Shown here piece by piece: positions 28,607-38,533 of a stretch of DNA of 64,000 nt; position 1 is the first letter of the stretch; the number at the start of each line of letters is the position of its first letter. Below the pieces are notes generated by a model. That model worked only from the letters and a program-made list of their open reading frames with translations. It ran no database searches and was not told the DNA's origin. Both the position numbers and the translations under genes were made by a program. Source of the stretch: Arachidicoccus ginsenosidivorans (GTDB lineage: Bacteria; Bacteroidota; Bacteroidia; Chitinophagales; Chitinophagaceae); contig NZ_CP042434.1 of the NCBI RefSeq assembly GCF_007971385.1, positions 4,960,001 through 5,024,000 of the forward strand, in the 5' to 3' direction.

Positions 28607-29609
28607 TACTTTAGCCTATATTCAGAAGGTGAAAGACCTGTCATTCGCTTAAAATCATTGGATAGATTACCTGCGCTACTCCAGCCCAAATCTAAGGCAA
28701 TCGATTCTATACTTTCACCATAATCAGCTTTTAATCTCCGGGCAACTTCCTCAACCCAGACTTGTTTTACAAATTCGCTAAACGACAGATTATGTCGCTG
28801 CCAAAAATATTTTTTAAATCAGCTCCTGTCAAACCCAATCGCTTTTTCGCTATTTCCAAATTTGGGCGCGACTCAAAACAATCCAATGGGTCCTTTTCAA
28901 ATTTTGCCAGTTCCGCTTTTTGTTCGTCAAACAAACGTGGATAGACCTGATCCGTAATAGCTGTTAAGGTTTTTCGAACCAATAAAATAGCCATGTTTTT
29001 CATTTTTATGGATATTTGCCGGCCAAAATGAGGTTTTCTCGTAAATACAGCTCTAATCTCTTTGAGTACCGGCCTTAATGCTTCGGGAGCATAGGGCATA
29101 TAGTCTAAGGGCACGTAGGATATCTCTTGATCCATAGCTTCCATACAGGGGACTATCAATTGGGGAAAGTCCTTTTTATATCTTTCTAAAAATGCCCTGT
29201 TAGTATGAAAATCAATTGTTTCGATTGTATGCCTGAATAATTTAACCTCACAATCCATACAAGGATCAAACCTAAAATTCATCTGGCAATCTCTAAGCAT
29301 TACTTCTCCATTGTCGTCGTAATTTATTATACCGCCATTTCTATAGACATACCCAAATTCCAATAAGTGTCGTTTTATAGTAGTATGTGCCCACACTGTT
29401 TTATTGATATGGTAGAGGCTACGGACAAAAAAACCACCGGTAATCCGCAGCACATTAAAAACAGCATATCCCCACCCCTCTCCTTTGTCGTATAAGCAAT
29501 AAACTTCCCCAATATGCGGTTTATGACAAGGATGGTCTGGATGACTCCTTTTCATCCAATAAGCATTTGAACCATGCAAGAATTTTGTTTTAAATAATTT
29601 CCGGCCCAT
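28591..29609 (-). pseudogene. AraC family regulator (PchR-like), single-base frameshift
   Basis: The N-terminal part from 29609 (MGRKLFKTKFLHGSN) is intact through LTGADLKNIF. Adding one base in the A5 run 28803-28807 continues into WQRHNLSFSEFVKQVWVEE and the AraC double helix-turn-helix SAGNLSNDFKRMTGLSPSEYR, ending YKQLE inside a hairpin. The repaired length is 339 residues, matching the paralogue next door (345). Without repair the protein lacks its DNA-binding domain. The sensor half resembles PchR-like Bacteroidota regulators (an FDPCMDCEVKLFRHTIETID segment). The target is unknown. Confidence 0.85.
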
Positions 29610-29686
29610 AATTTTTAAATTTGTCTGAAATTGTTTTTATTAAAATCCCCATAGCGCTAATTTAGCGTTTTGGGGGACCAATGCCC

Positions 29687-30724
29687 CTATACGATTAATC
29701 CGAACCGCTGATCGCAATGTGCTCTTTTTTTCCAGTTATATTTGTATTCTCTGGGAGCAATCCCATAGATATATTTAAACCGCTGGGAAAAAATCTCCGG
29801 CGTACTATAACCAATCCTGCTTGCCACTTCCTGAAAGGAAATATTTTCTTGAATGAGCCTACGGGCAGCAGTCATTTTTAATTCAAAAATAAAATTCCTG
29901 GGTACTTTATTATACCACTCCCCCAGCAAGCCTTTAAATTCAGGTATGGATAAATCTACGTAAGATGCCAATTGCTCAATATTTATATCCCCTGTCCCTA
30001 TAATTTTAAAAATATCTCCGCTAAGCATTTTCATCCGCTGTTCCTGCAAATTGGATATCCCTTTAGATTTTGAGCGATCCAAGTATCGAAAAGTGTCCGT
30101 TATTAATGACTGTACATTTACATTAAATACGGCTGGTAATATCTGTTTAGCGATAGTTGGCTGATGAATTAACTGACTTACGCGAAGCGCTTGGTCATAA
30201 ATCTTTCCCGTCAGATACAGAGGCACGGATTTAAAATTATAATGCCGCTTGGTTTGGGCAGCCTCCAGAAATGGTTCTACAACTTCAGGGAAAATGTCGT
30301 GATAATGATATAACTGGTCATAAGATAAGTATATGTCGAGCGTCTCTGCATCAAGCTTAGGTTGTAAGGTCGTCTTGCACTCTGTATATGGTGTGTAGGT
30401 AATATTGAATTGCCGCGCATGTAAGGTCAATGCTCCCTGATTGTTTAAATCAATAATGCCGCTACCCTTGATCATATAACTGATTTCAAATAACGGCCGG
30501 CCGATTCTGGTCATGGTTTGAATACCACGTTGGGTTTTATATTTATTACTAAATAAATTAAACTCCTCGGTAGGTATATTTAAGAAATCCATATGTCCCC
30601 ATCCCCCGGATAAGTTGAATAATTGCGTATGTGGCAAATATAAGGATGGCCCTAACGCATTGCCCAGTCCCCACTCGCCATCACCTCCTTTTAAAAATTC
30701 TGTTTCAAATAATTGGTTTCCCAT
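29687..30724 (-). CDS. AraC family regulator (PchR-like)
   Basis: 345 residues. The N-terminal effector half has a beta-rich stretch (LFEISYMIKGSGIIDLNNQG) and CKTTLQPKLDAETLDIYLS. The C-terminal AraC domain (about 245-340) has ISFQEVASRIGYSTPEIFSQ and FKYIYGIAPREYK, the conserved second HTH. It is a diverged paralogue of the gene 77 bp downstream (shared MGxxLFxTxFL start and domain order). Both read in the same direction, so they may be co-transcribed. PchR-like proteins sense siderophores in other bacteria; that is not implied here. Confidence 0.9.
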   Translation of the reverse strand: MGNQLFETEFLKGGDGEWGLGNALGPSLYLPHTQLFNLSGGWGHMDFLNIPTEEFNLFSNKYKTQRGIQTMTRIGRPLFEISYMIKGSGIIDLNNQGALTLHARQFNITYTPYTECKTTLQPKLDAETLDIYLSYDQLYHYHDIFPEVVEPFLEAAQTKRHYNFKSVPLYLTGKIYDQALRVSQLIHQPTIAKQILPAVFNVNVQSLITDTFRYLDRSKSKGISNLQEQRMKMLSGDIFKIIGTGDINIEQLASYVDLSIPEFKGLLGEWYNKVPRNFIFELKMTAARRLIQENISFQEVASRIGYSTPEIFSQRFKYIYGIAPREYKYNWKKRAHCDQRFGLIV

Positions 30725-31400
30725 AATTGCTATTGGTAAAATTAAATTTTGTTTCGATTGCCTAATCCGTCACCCTTAAATATATTAGACAAAACACTAA
30801 ATCAAAAATATTCTGCTTAATTGGCTTGATATATTCAAATTTAATCAATTCGGCAAGAGTTGGCGTTACTTCTTGTTTAATCTTCAACATAGGTTTTGGG
30901 CTATAATGCACAGCATATCATGGATACGGCTTTGGAAAATAATTTTAAAAAATAATTTTCAAAATTGTAATATTTACTTTTTTGACCATAAAAGGCTTCC
31001 AAATAGAAGGTCAGAGAAAGATAATAGTAGCCATTGCTTCTATTAGCCAGCCTTGGCAGACGATTATATTCAGCAACTATTTTGAAAAAAAAGACAAAGG
31101 AGCTCAGCTTTTGCAATTGTTTTTTATTATTTTTATAACCCTGAAAATTATGATGCGATTATTCGATCTTAAAAGCGTTAATTTTTTGATTCAAAATTTA
31201 AAAGTGAGCAATCAACAGGCTGGTTCGACAAATGGGAAGATATCTGCCTACCCAAATCCATTACTTGGACCAAACCAAGTCAATTCAAGTTTTTGATAGT
31301 GACGTTTCTTATAATTGATCCAAAATGTTCATTTTGCAGCAAATTCGCTTTGTTTCAAATCAATTTGGTAGTTTTGTCCAAACTTTAAAAATATTCACTC
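30725..31400. other. intergenic region between AraC regulator and module gene A
   Basis: About 680 bp between divergent genes. Several short open frames overlap each other on both strands: a plus-strand frame 30982-31296, an ATG-less plus-strand frame of about 70 codons from about 31173 to 31390 containing TGWFDKWEDICLPK, and a minus-strand frame 30901-31116. None has a recognisable domain. A degraded small gene around 31170-31390 is possible. Confidence 0.4.
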
Positions 31401-32696
31401 ATGCCCGATCTTATTCAGCCGATAACCTTTCCTGAGCACTTAAAGGATTTCCTTTTTGATAACTTTTATGACAAGAAGCGACAATTTCAATATTTGGATA
31501 AATGTGATAAACTATTAGATAAGATTGAAGATGTCACCGAGCAGCAACATGAAGATTTAGCGCAACTTTCTACACATATGGCAAAGAATCTTCCAAAACT
31601 GCTTGAGTTGGAACAAAAGGGAATTGTTGTCCAGGCTGAATATTTTTCATTGTTGTTGCCCTTTACTAAGGAGGAAGAAAAACAGGTGACAGGCGAACAA
31701 AAGGCCGATATGTTTGCTAATATACACAAATTCTTAATGGGAGTGGCTGCTTTACATCCCAGAGAGTTGCTTCTGAAAAATGATTTATATTTAAAGCTTT
31801 TCAAACAGGTCACTGGTACTGATTTCGCGTTCTGGTTTCAAGAAAGGATGGCTAGAGCCGCATTACTAATGCGGGAATATTTACAGGACCAAGGGCTCGA
31901 CTTCGAGTCACCCAAGGATATCCCGGAAACTGAAGACGAATTAGGCGACCTTATCCACGACCTTTTGATTGGACATTTTGGTAAATTTGTGAACCTTAAA
32001 ATCTTTGAGCAGAACAATCGTCCAAGTCCATTGGAAGCCTATCAGAATCTGATGCATGAGCGTTTAAATGGCCGTTTAGATAAACGGCAATATAAACAGG
32101 CGGTCACTACAATGATCTTCCAGTACAAACAGCTCTCAGACATAGCAGCTGGTTTGAATCTGGAGGATTTAAGAAATGATTTGGTAATCAGAGCCATTTT
32201 TACACAGCTTAATTATAAAGGGTTGAAGGTCACCTTAAAATTGCATAGCATTCTTCATGAAATTTTTATGAGCTATCCACGACTTACATCGCAATTGAAT
32301 AAATCAGATTATTATCAATTAGTAGCTCTTTTGGAGGACCCACTCCCCAGTGTAGTTCCATTTGATGCCCTGTTTAATTTTTCAGTTAAATATATGGAAC
32401 TAGTACAGTCAAGAATGTATAAGTGTCAGAGGACTGATTCTACAGATGAAATTGAAAAAGAATTTGATGAAGATGACGATGAATTTGACATTAACGAAGA
32501 TTTTGATAATGATGAGGATTTTGAAGACGAAGATGTAGCTGAAATACCACTAAATGATGCCAGGCGGCTAAAGAAGTTGCTTTCTACTTTTTATAAACTG
32601 CTCAAATTGCGATTCCAGGAGCAAAGGATGGACCCAAGTTTCGACGATTTGTGTTTCAATATAAGGATTATAAGGTTAAATCAACTGAGGTCATAA
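31401..32696 (+). CDS. module protein A: uncharacterised helical protein with acidic tract
   Basis: 431 residues as read. No signal peptide or membrane segment, so cytoplasmic. It is almost entirely helical by composition, with KDFLFDNFYDKKRQFQYLD near the N-terminus and an acidic run (DEDDDEFDINEDFDNDEDFE) at about residues 355-375. It is paralogous to the protein at 35295-36858: both have an FxFWxxER motif, then REYL and PxTExxL, and a KQLxDIAxGxxLxxLxN block. A frame one base away stays open from about 32600 to 32812. One missing base would extend the protein to about 470 residues ending KHIDEVFEY. No known family was recognised. Confidence 0.75.
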   Translation: MPDLIQPITFPEHLKDFLFDNFYDKKRQFQYLDKCDKLLDKIEDVTEQQHEDLAQLSTHMAKNLPKLLELEQKGIVVQAEYFSLLLPFTKEEEKQVTGEQKADMFANIHKFLMGVAALHPRELLLKNDLYLKLFKQVTGTDFAFWFQERMARAALLMREYLQDQGLDFESPKDIPETEDELGDLIHDLLIGHFGKFVNLKIFEQNNRPSPLEAYQNLMHERLNGRLDKRQYKQAVTTMIFQYKQLSDIAAGLNLEDLRNDLVIRAIFTQLNYKGLKVTLKLHSILHEIFMSYPRLTSQLNKSDYYQLVALLEDPLPSVVPFDALFNFSVKYMELVQSRMYKCQRTDSTDEIEKEFDEDDDEFDINEDFDNDEDFEDEDVAEIPLNDARRLKKLLSTFYKLLKLRFQEQRMDPSFDDLCFNIRIIRLNQLRS

Positions 32697-32704
32697 CACT
32701 AACC

Positions 32705-32812
32705 ATGGCAGATGCAAAACCGCTATTGGAAAAATTTGGTGCTTTTACACAGCAAATGAAAAAGGGCCGCAATGCTGCGCTTAAGCATATAGATGAGGTA
32801 TTTGAATATTAA
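32705..32812 (+). CDS. small ORF after module gene A, or its true C-terminus
   Basis: 35 codons starting MADAKPLLEKFGAFTQQMKKG, helical and amphipathic. It sits 8 bp after the stop of gene A and 50 bp before the preferred start of gene B. The same frame is open upstream to about 32600, and a one-base insertion in gene A would fuse it to A. I favour it being the C-terminal end of A rather than an independent gene. Confidence 0.35.
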   Translation: MADAKPLLEKFGAFTQQMKKGRNAALKHIDEVFEY

Positions 32813-32862
32813 TAATATTCTACGTGCTAAAATGTTTATCTTCATATAATTATGCATCAGTG

Positions 32863-34125
32863 ATGAAAAATGCAATAAAAAAGGCTAGCGCAAAAGGTAA
32901 AAATAAGGTTCAATCAAGTATGGATAAAAAACAAGGTGAGGCGGCAGTGCGTGATAAAGAATTGGAGTTTATAAAATCCATTCAAGATGATGCGGAAGAC
33001 GATGCGAAGTATTTTCCCGAAGATATGTCCGAGGAAGAGGCCATATTAATGGCCTTTGAAAACTTTTTCGGTTTACTGGATCAGATAGAGGACGCGGCAA
33101 ATCTTCTAACCCAGGCTACAGCCAAGCAAGCTGCCCTTGATGAATTGTATTATAAGAAACTTGTCCCCAAAATTACTTTAAATAATAAGCTGAGATTCTT
33201 TATTTTAAAAAGCCTTTTTAGCTTTTACTATAAACCTTGGATCAATAAAAAAATTACAGCTAAGGAAAAGGAATCGCTTATGATTCATATTAAAGTGCAA
33301 TTACAGGATCTTACAACTACCGCTCACTATGAGAGTCCATTGTTTAATCACTTTCATCAAAGGCTTTATAATGAAACCATCCAGCAAGACCTGGAGAATA
33401 GCTTAGAGATATCTATTAGGCGGTACCAGGATTATTTAAGGATGCAGAATATTGATTATTCATTAATAGATTCGTCAACTGTCAAAGGTTATAAAGAGCT
33501 GCAAGAAAAGGCGCTGCAGGCTGTCCGTCAACACTTTGAGCCGATTCTTGGCAATGCAAGCCTTAAATATAAATATATGCCATCCTTGCCGCTTAATATC
33601 GTGATCGATTCAGATATTATACAAGATGAAATAAAACTTTGGCAAGGCATGGAACGTAGTATCAGCGATTTAATGGAAATTGCCGCCCCCATCACTACTA
33701 TTTTATCATCACTTCGATTTAGAAAGTTACCAGTATCAATTGGTGCTGAGTCAATTAAATTGAAAGAAAAAATCCGGAAAGCAATAAAAAGGAAAAAAAC
33801 AACCAATTTGCTCAACTACTTTATTCAATTTCTACGCTTTCACAAGCCCCGTATAAAGGAACTCTCAAAGGAAAAAGTCCACGAATTGAACCAGGTTTTG
33901 TTTGAACTGCTGGGCACTATTCATCTACACATAGATGAATTGCCCGACCATCCCAAGTATTTCAAAAGATTGTCTCTAAACGCTATGTTTTTTAGAATGT
34001 ATGACCTTGATTTGATTTTGCAAGAATTACAAAAGGAAACGATTGAACTCAGGCAGCGTTATGCGGCGCTAAAGAAAAATAACAGCTCGGCAATTGATTG
34101 TATCAAAAAAATATTGTCCGAATAA
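32863..34125 (+). CDS. module protein B: uncharacterised helical protein without a J domain
   Basis: I prefer ATG 32863 (MKNAIKKASAKGKNKVQ) over a GTG at 32824; length 420. It is a cytoplasmic, lysine-rich, helical protein. Its N-terminal half parallels the J-domain protein B' downstream: LLDQIEDAANLLTQATAKQA aligns with LIEQLENQQKRVNAKALEMD, followed by YYKKLVPKITLNNKL versus YAKQIYPFQTKENQL, and LYNETIQQDLE versus SYAESMQEDLN. Its C-terminal half differs and has no HPD motif. It follows gene A and is probably co-transcribed with it. Function unknown. Confidence 0.75.
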   Translation: MKNAIKKASAKGKNKVQSSMDKKQGEAAVRDKELEFIKSIQDDAEDDAKYFPEDMSEEEAILMAFENFFGLLDQIEDAANLLTQATAKQAALDELYYKKLVPKITLNNKLRFFILKSLFSFYYKPWINKKITAKEKESLMIHIKVQLQDLTTTAHYESPLFNHFHQRLYNETIQQDLENSLEISIRRYQDYLRMQNIDYSLIDSSTVKGYKELQEKALQAVRQHFEPILGNASLKYKYMPSLPLNIVIDSDIIQDEIKLWQGMERSISDLMEIAAPITTILSSLRFRKLPVSIGAESIKLKEKIRKAIKRKKTTNLLNYFIQFLRFHKPRIKELSKEKVHELNQVLFELLGTIHLHIDELPDHPKYFKRLSLNAMFFRMYDLDLILQELQKETIELRQRYAALKKNNSSAIDCIKKILSE

Positions 34126-35294
34126 TAGGCGCTATTGTATTATTTATAAAACTAATAAATTCAAAGGATTCAGCAGGTAAAGTGAGGACGGGTAGTCCGG
34201 GCTGTAGGATAAGTGGATTTGGTAGTGGGATTCAAAATTATGTAAAGTCAGCTCTGCATGACTACGTATTTGCTGGGTGGCGCACCTTGTTTCTTGCTTA
34301 CTATATATGAATATCCGCGTCACATTAGTGATTTTTTTGATGCTCAGATACCAATCTACAATAACGGTACGCCTGGAAACCTGGAAAACCTGAATATCTG
34401 GACGGCATTTGTCATAATATTACTACAATAGTTTCCTTGCATAACTACAAATGGAGTGTGCTGAGCAGCATAGCTTTGCCTCAGCAAGTTGAAAATAAAT
34501 GACAACCCTCATTTATAGCAATTTTTGGATTGAAGTAGGTTAAGAAGTAGGTACCGGGCAAATAGTAATAGCAATTGCAACCAACAAAGATCAACTAAAA
34601 ACCCTTACATAGCCCGGTACTTATTATTTCCTTCTGCAATTAGCGCTTTCTTATAAAGTACAGATAAACAACTTATTACTATAATCCTCAGTAGAAATAG
34701 ACTTCTGATGTTCATTTTTACGCAGAAATTCGACATGAATGTGATCTTTCATAAAGAAGGCATAACTGAATTACTAAAGCTGTTGTATGGCTGGCAATAT
34801 CAAATTGAAGGTATAATTACTCGTTGATATGCCAAAAATGCAGGCTTAAATTTGTACCCGCTGTAAAATCAGCCCTTGATTTCCTATGGAAACCACCTAT
34901 CTTCTTTTGCTTCCATGTGAAAATAAAACCGCGCTAACAATATCAATCAGTAGCATTTTAATTCAGACTATCAATTTCCCGCCAATCAAAATATTGATAG
35001 GCAAAAGTAGCTGGAAAAAAGATGGTATTTCCGATGCATAAAGATGCATTTAGAAATAGTTTTTATTTTCACTTAACTAATAAAAATTATAAATTGAGTT
35101 ATATAAGGTGTTGAATATTAGTTTTTTGTATTTATGCTGCAGCTTTTCAATATTGAATGCTAAATGATTTCGCCGCTCAGGAGCCGTTGCCAATTTTCTT
35201 TTGGGGGGACTTTTCCCGCTGCACATGGCTTGGTTTACAGGTAAATGGTTATTTTCGTGGCAGAAATCAGCTCTCTCAAACATAAGTATAAAAC
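34126..35294. other. 1.2-kb gap inside the duplicated module
   Basis: No gene is supported. A short frame (about 34340-34431) reads DAQIPIYNNGTPGNLENLN and stops at TAG, which looks like a fragment of a lost gene. An inverted repeat GTACCGGGC (34551-34559) / GCCCGGTAC (34612-34620) with a 52-nt loop could be a weak terminator or a boundary relic. The gap separates the A-B and A'-B' pairs and must contain the promoter for A'. Confidence 0.4.
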
Positions 35295-36858
35295 ATGCCA
35301 AATAATCAAAATGCCAGTCAACAAATTCCTTCTTATGTCGAGGGCATCTTCTGCGTCAATTGATATTGCTATGTAGAAATTATCAAAAGCTTGGTGTTTT
35401 TTATAAAAGCGTACTAAATAGCCTAAATAAAATAGATGATGCCATTACAGCGTGCCGGGGTGCTCTGTGGCGGCTACAAGAATTGTCGACTGCCTTTCAA
35501 AAAAGATTAAATAAGGAAAAGCTAGACAATATAGAGCTGCATTCCACTTATTATTTAAAAGCTATAACCTTTTTGCAGGATTTTGAAAGTGAGGCTACGG
35601 AAAAATTGTTCACCGATACGCGTAAGCAGATTAAAACTTTTATTTATTCTTCGCTCTACGAGAGTATGGATTCTTGCGAAAATAGTGCTTCTTTTAAGGC
35701 GCTTTTTAAAAAATCTGAAGGACTGGAATTTGATTTTTGGATTACTGAAAGGCTGACCCAGATATTTTTAAGAATCCGAGAGTATCTTAGCCGAGGGCAT
35801 GGTATATTACTTGACGCAGACCAACTTCCTGCTACGGAAAACGACTTATTTGAATCCATCAAGCGACAGGTCGCAGACAAGCTAATGAATATGGACATGG
35901 AAGTCTTAGCCATTCCCATTAATGACGACCAAGAGGACATGATATTAAATTGGAGTATAAATGGTTGCAATTACCGCATCAGACAAGGCTATTTTAAACA
36001 TGCCTTTAAATTAAGTATTTTTATCAATAAACAGCTGGAAGATATTGCGCACGGTATGGGACTGGCACGTTTGGGTAATTTATTTGCGATGGAGGCTGAA
36101 TTGTTGCAATTGGCCTATAAGGATGCAGGATCCAAGGAAAAAATGGGAAATGCAGTCTCTTTACTGAAAATGAATGTAGGAGATAAAAAAGAAGATATCC
36201 AATATTGGTCAAAAATGACCGAGCGGGTTCAGGAGGCTATTTATCATTACGATAGCAGCAACAACCAACCGCTCGAAAAGCTTGAATCAGAATGGCTCCA
36301 AAAAATATTGGATCATCCCAAGGATACTATGCCACGCGCCATCGTGACTGCTTTTTGTGGTTTACTGAAGCATCACAAGAAAATGATATTAAGACAAACC
36401 ATTCGTTTTGAACTGGAAGGTAAATATTTGACTTTCCCTAACCCAAATTTTGATTATCAAACAATTTCAGAAGAGGAATTAGAGGATGAGATCCTAATTT
36501 TAAATGATGATAATCAAGAGTTAAGAGAAGATTTGAAGGTAATGGACAGTTCTCCAGATGCGCTGTTTCAGCTAATAAAGCAAAAAAGTGGCAGCAAACA
36601 CAATGTGAGTTTCCACGAGGGAGCACACCAGGATGATTTGGATGATACAATTGAGGACTTTTCAATATTTTCAGAAGATTCTTTCTGGAACAAATTGGAC
36701 GCGACCCTTATGGATTCCATTTTATCGGATTCAGAGGGACCTGATTTTGACGATGATTTAGACAATAATTTTGATGATGATGATTTAGATAATGACGCCA
36801 ATGACGACGATGGGATATAGACGATAAGGACGCGCCACAGGGCGATCAGAAAAAATGA
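35295..36858 (+). CDS. module protein A': paralogue of A with a long acidic C-terminal tail
   Basis: The uninterrupted frame is 35360-36820. I extend it on both sides with two one-base repairs. Near 35358 (AA to AAA) it joins an ATG at 35295 (MPNNQNASQQIPSYVEGIF). In the GGG at 36812-36814 it joins the acidic tail to IDDKDAPQGDQKK, stop at 36856. The repaired length is 521 residues. Homology to A: EFDFWITERLTQIFLRIREYL, PATENDLFE, KQLEDIAHGMGLARLGN. The tail (about 485-515) is almost all Asp/Asn. It is cytoplasmic and helical. Gene B' follows by 77 bp. No known family was recognised. Confidence 0.7.
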
Positions 36859-36935
36859 TAAACAGGCAAAATATTCCAACACCCATATGCTTGCGGAATC
36901 TTTCAACTTAATAAAATTTTTATATTAATCAGTTA

Positions 36936-38381
36936 ATGGCCACAGTAAAGAACACTCGTAAACACAATACGGCGTCCCAATCCTCCGAATCAAAAAGTAA
37001 CAACACAAAAGACGGCCCTCAAAAAGCAGGCATAGGTAATTCAAAAAAGGATCAAGCCAATGATTCTAATCAGAATCAGTCATCAGTTGCAGAACGATCT
37101 TTGCTATTTAAGGGCGCAAAGAACAAGCTACTTAGTCCAGGGCAGAAAAAATTTAATCGGCTGATTGAACAGCTGGAAAACCAGCAAAAGCGGGTTAATG
37201 CTAAGGCGCTTGAAATGGATCAGATGCTTGATTTTTATGCGAAGCAGATTTATCCATTTCAGACGAAGGAAAACCAACTTGGCGTCTCTTATGTAAAAAC
37301 ACTATTCCTTTTCTACAAACGAAAAAGAAGGGAATTAAGTCCAGCCGAGCACCAATTGCTGGGCAGGTTGGTTAAATTGAATTTTGAGAAAATTGATGTG
37401 GAAATCATAAATAAAGACTCAGAACTGCACGTTATATGGAAAAAGCTTTATAAAAAAAGCTATGCGGAGTCTATGCAAGAGGATTTGAATGAATTCAAAG
37501 TAGAGGCAATTGAGCAATTATTCGAAATGGGGATTGATTTTGATCCTGTAGAGATTGAAAGTATTACTGAATTTGATAAGCTGCATGAAAAGATACATCA
37601 ACTGATCCAGGAATTTAACGACCAGGAGGAACAACAGTCCAATGACGCTGCGTGGAACCCATTTGAGCAATCTTCTGTGAATGAAGAAGATGAAAATGGA
37701 GGCAGGCATCAACAGGCCAGGCAGCAATCATTCGATTTTGGAGACGAATTCGACTATTTTGAGAACGAACCGCCGAAAAATAAAACGACTGCACAACAGA
37801 AAAAAGAACGTATAGCCAAAGAGAAAGAAGCCATTAAACAAAAAAATATTAGTTCTATTTATAAGCAGTTGGCTAAGATTTTCCACCCTGATCTGGAAAG
37901 GGATGAGGATAAGAAAGTGGAAAAAGAAGCGCTGATGCAGCAGCTCACACAGGCTTATCAGCAAAAGGATCTTCATACCCTTCTGAGACTGGAATTAGGG
38001 TGGATTCATAAGGAGGAAGATAATATCCAACAGATGACCGACGACAAACTCGACATCTATAATGAAATACTCAAAGAGCAGATTAAAGAGTTGAAAATAG
38101 AAGAAATGGAAATTGAATCCCATCCTAAATACGACGCAATTCTTTGCTTTGATGATTGTGAAAGTCCAACACTTCCAATGCTAAAAAAAGAACTTCGCGT
38201 GATTAAAAAACGGCATAAAATTATGACGAGCCAAGCGGAGATTCTCAATATGAATAATGCAGCTTCTATTGCCTTACTTAAAGATGTACTTCATGATTTT
38301 GATTTACAGACCAAGGAAGCATTTGGACTAGAAAGCTTCCTATCGCTGCTAGCCGGGCAAGCAGATTTTGTTTGGGAATAA
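36936..38381 (+). CDS. module protein B': J-domain protein (DnaJ-like co-chaperone)
   Basis: 481 residues. The first 45 are polar and low-complexity. Residues about 65-230 are a helical region shared with B. A charged linker with QQRQ/EE stretches follows. The J domain is at about 305-365: SIYKQLAKIFHPDLERDED with HPD at residues 317-319, then KKVEKEALMQQLTQAYQQKD. A helical C-terminal region (about 370-481) follows. The HPD motif is the signature that stimulates DnaK ATPase, so B' probably recruits DnaK to the module. This domain order differs from DnaJ or CbpA (no G/F region, no zinc domain). The client is unknown. Confidence 0.85.
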   Translation: MATVKNTRKHNTASQSSESKSNNTKDGPQKAGIGNSKKDQANDSNQNQSSVAERSLLFKGAKNKLLSPGQKKFNRLIEQLENQQKRVNAKALEMDQMLDFYAKQIYPFQTKENQLGVSYVKTLFLFYKRKRRELSPAEHQLLGRLVKLNFEKIDVEIINKDSELHVIWKKLYKKSYAESMQEDLNEFKVEAIEQLFEMGIDFDPVEIESITEFDKLHEKIHQLIQEFNDQEEQQSNDAAWNPFEQSSVNEEDENGGRHQQARQQSFDFGDEFDYFENEPPKNKTTAQQKKERIAKEKEAIKQKNISSIYKQLAKIFHPDLERDEDKKVEKEALMQQLTQAYQQKDLHTLLRLELGWIHKEEDNIQQMTDDKLDIYNEILKEQIKELKIEEMEIESHPKYDAILCFDDCESPTLPMLKKELRVIKKRHKIMTSQAEILNMNNAASIALLKDVLHDFDLQTKEAFGLESFLSLLAGQADFVWE

Positions 38382-38399
38382 TCTCCATGAAAGCCATAA

Positions 38400-38422
38400 G
38401 CAGGCAATTTTAAATTGCCTGC
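38400..38422. terminator. hairpin after the J-domain gene
   Basis: GCAGGCAATTT (38400-38410) pairs with AAATTGCCTGC (38412-38422), 11 bp with a 1-nt gap. It sits 19 bp past the stop of B'. No strong T-run follows, so termination is probable rather than certain. Confidence 0.55.
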
Positions 38423-38449
38423 CATGATCATAAAAGTGCTATTTAAATT

Positions 38450-38502
38450 GGTATCAGTCAATATACCTACACCTTCTTGGTGAGGGCGTGTTGACTGATA
38501 CC
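38450..38502. repeat. two-stem inverted repeat between convergent genes
   Basis: GGTATCAGTCAA (38450-38461) pairs perfectly with TTGACTGATACC (38491-38502). The 29-nt loop contains a second small hairpin, CACC-TTCTT-GGTG. It lies just downstream of the minus-strand gene ending at 38534 and may be its terminator, or a structured RNA or cruciform. Confidence 0.5.
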
Positions 38503-38533
38503 CACGGTGCTGGTAAATAATATTGAATTCAAT

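Noticed and set aside
30982..31296. Plus-strand 104-codon frame before module gene A, with a YPNP stretch recalling a secretion tail
   Set aside because: Other frames in the same region look equally plausible, there is no signal peptide, and the sorting-signal resemblance is too short to trust.
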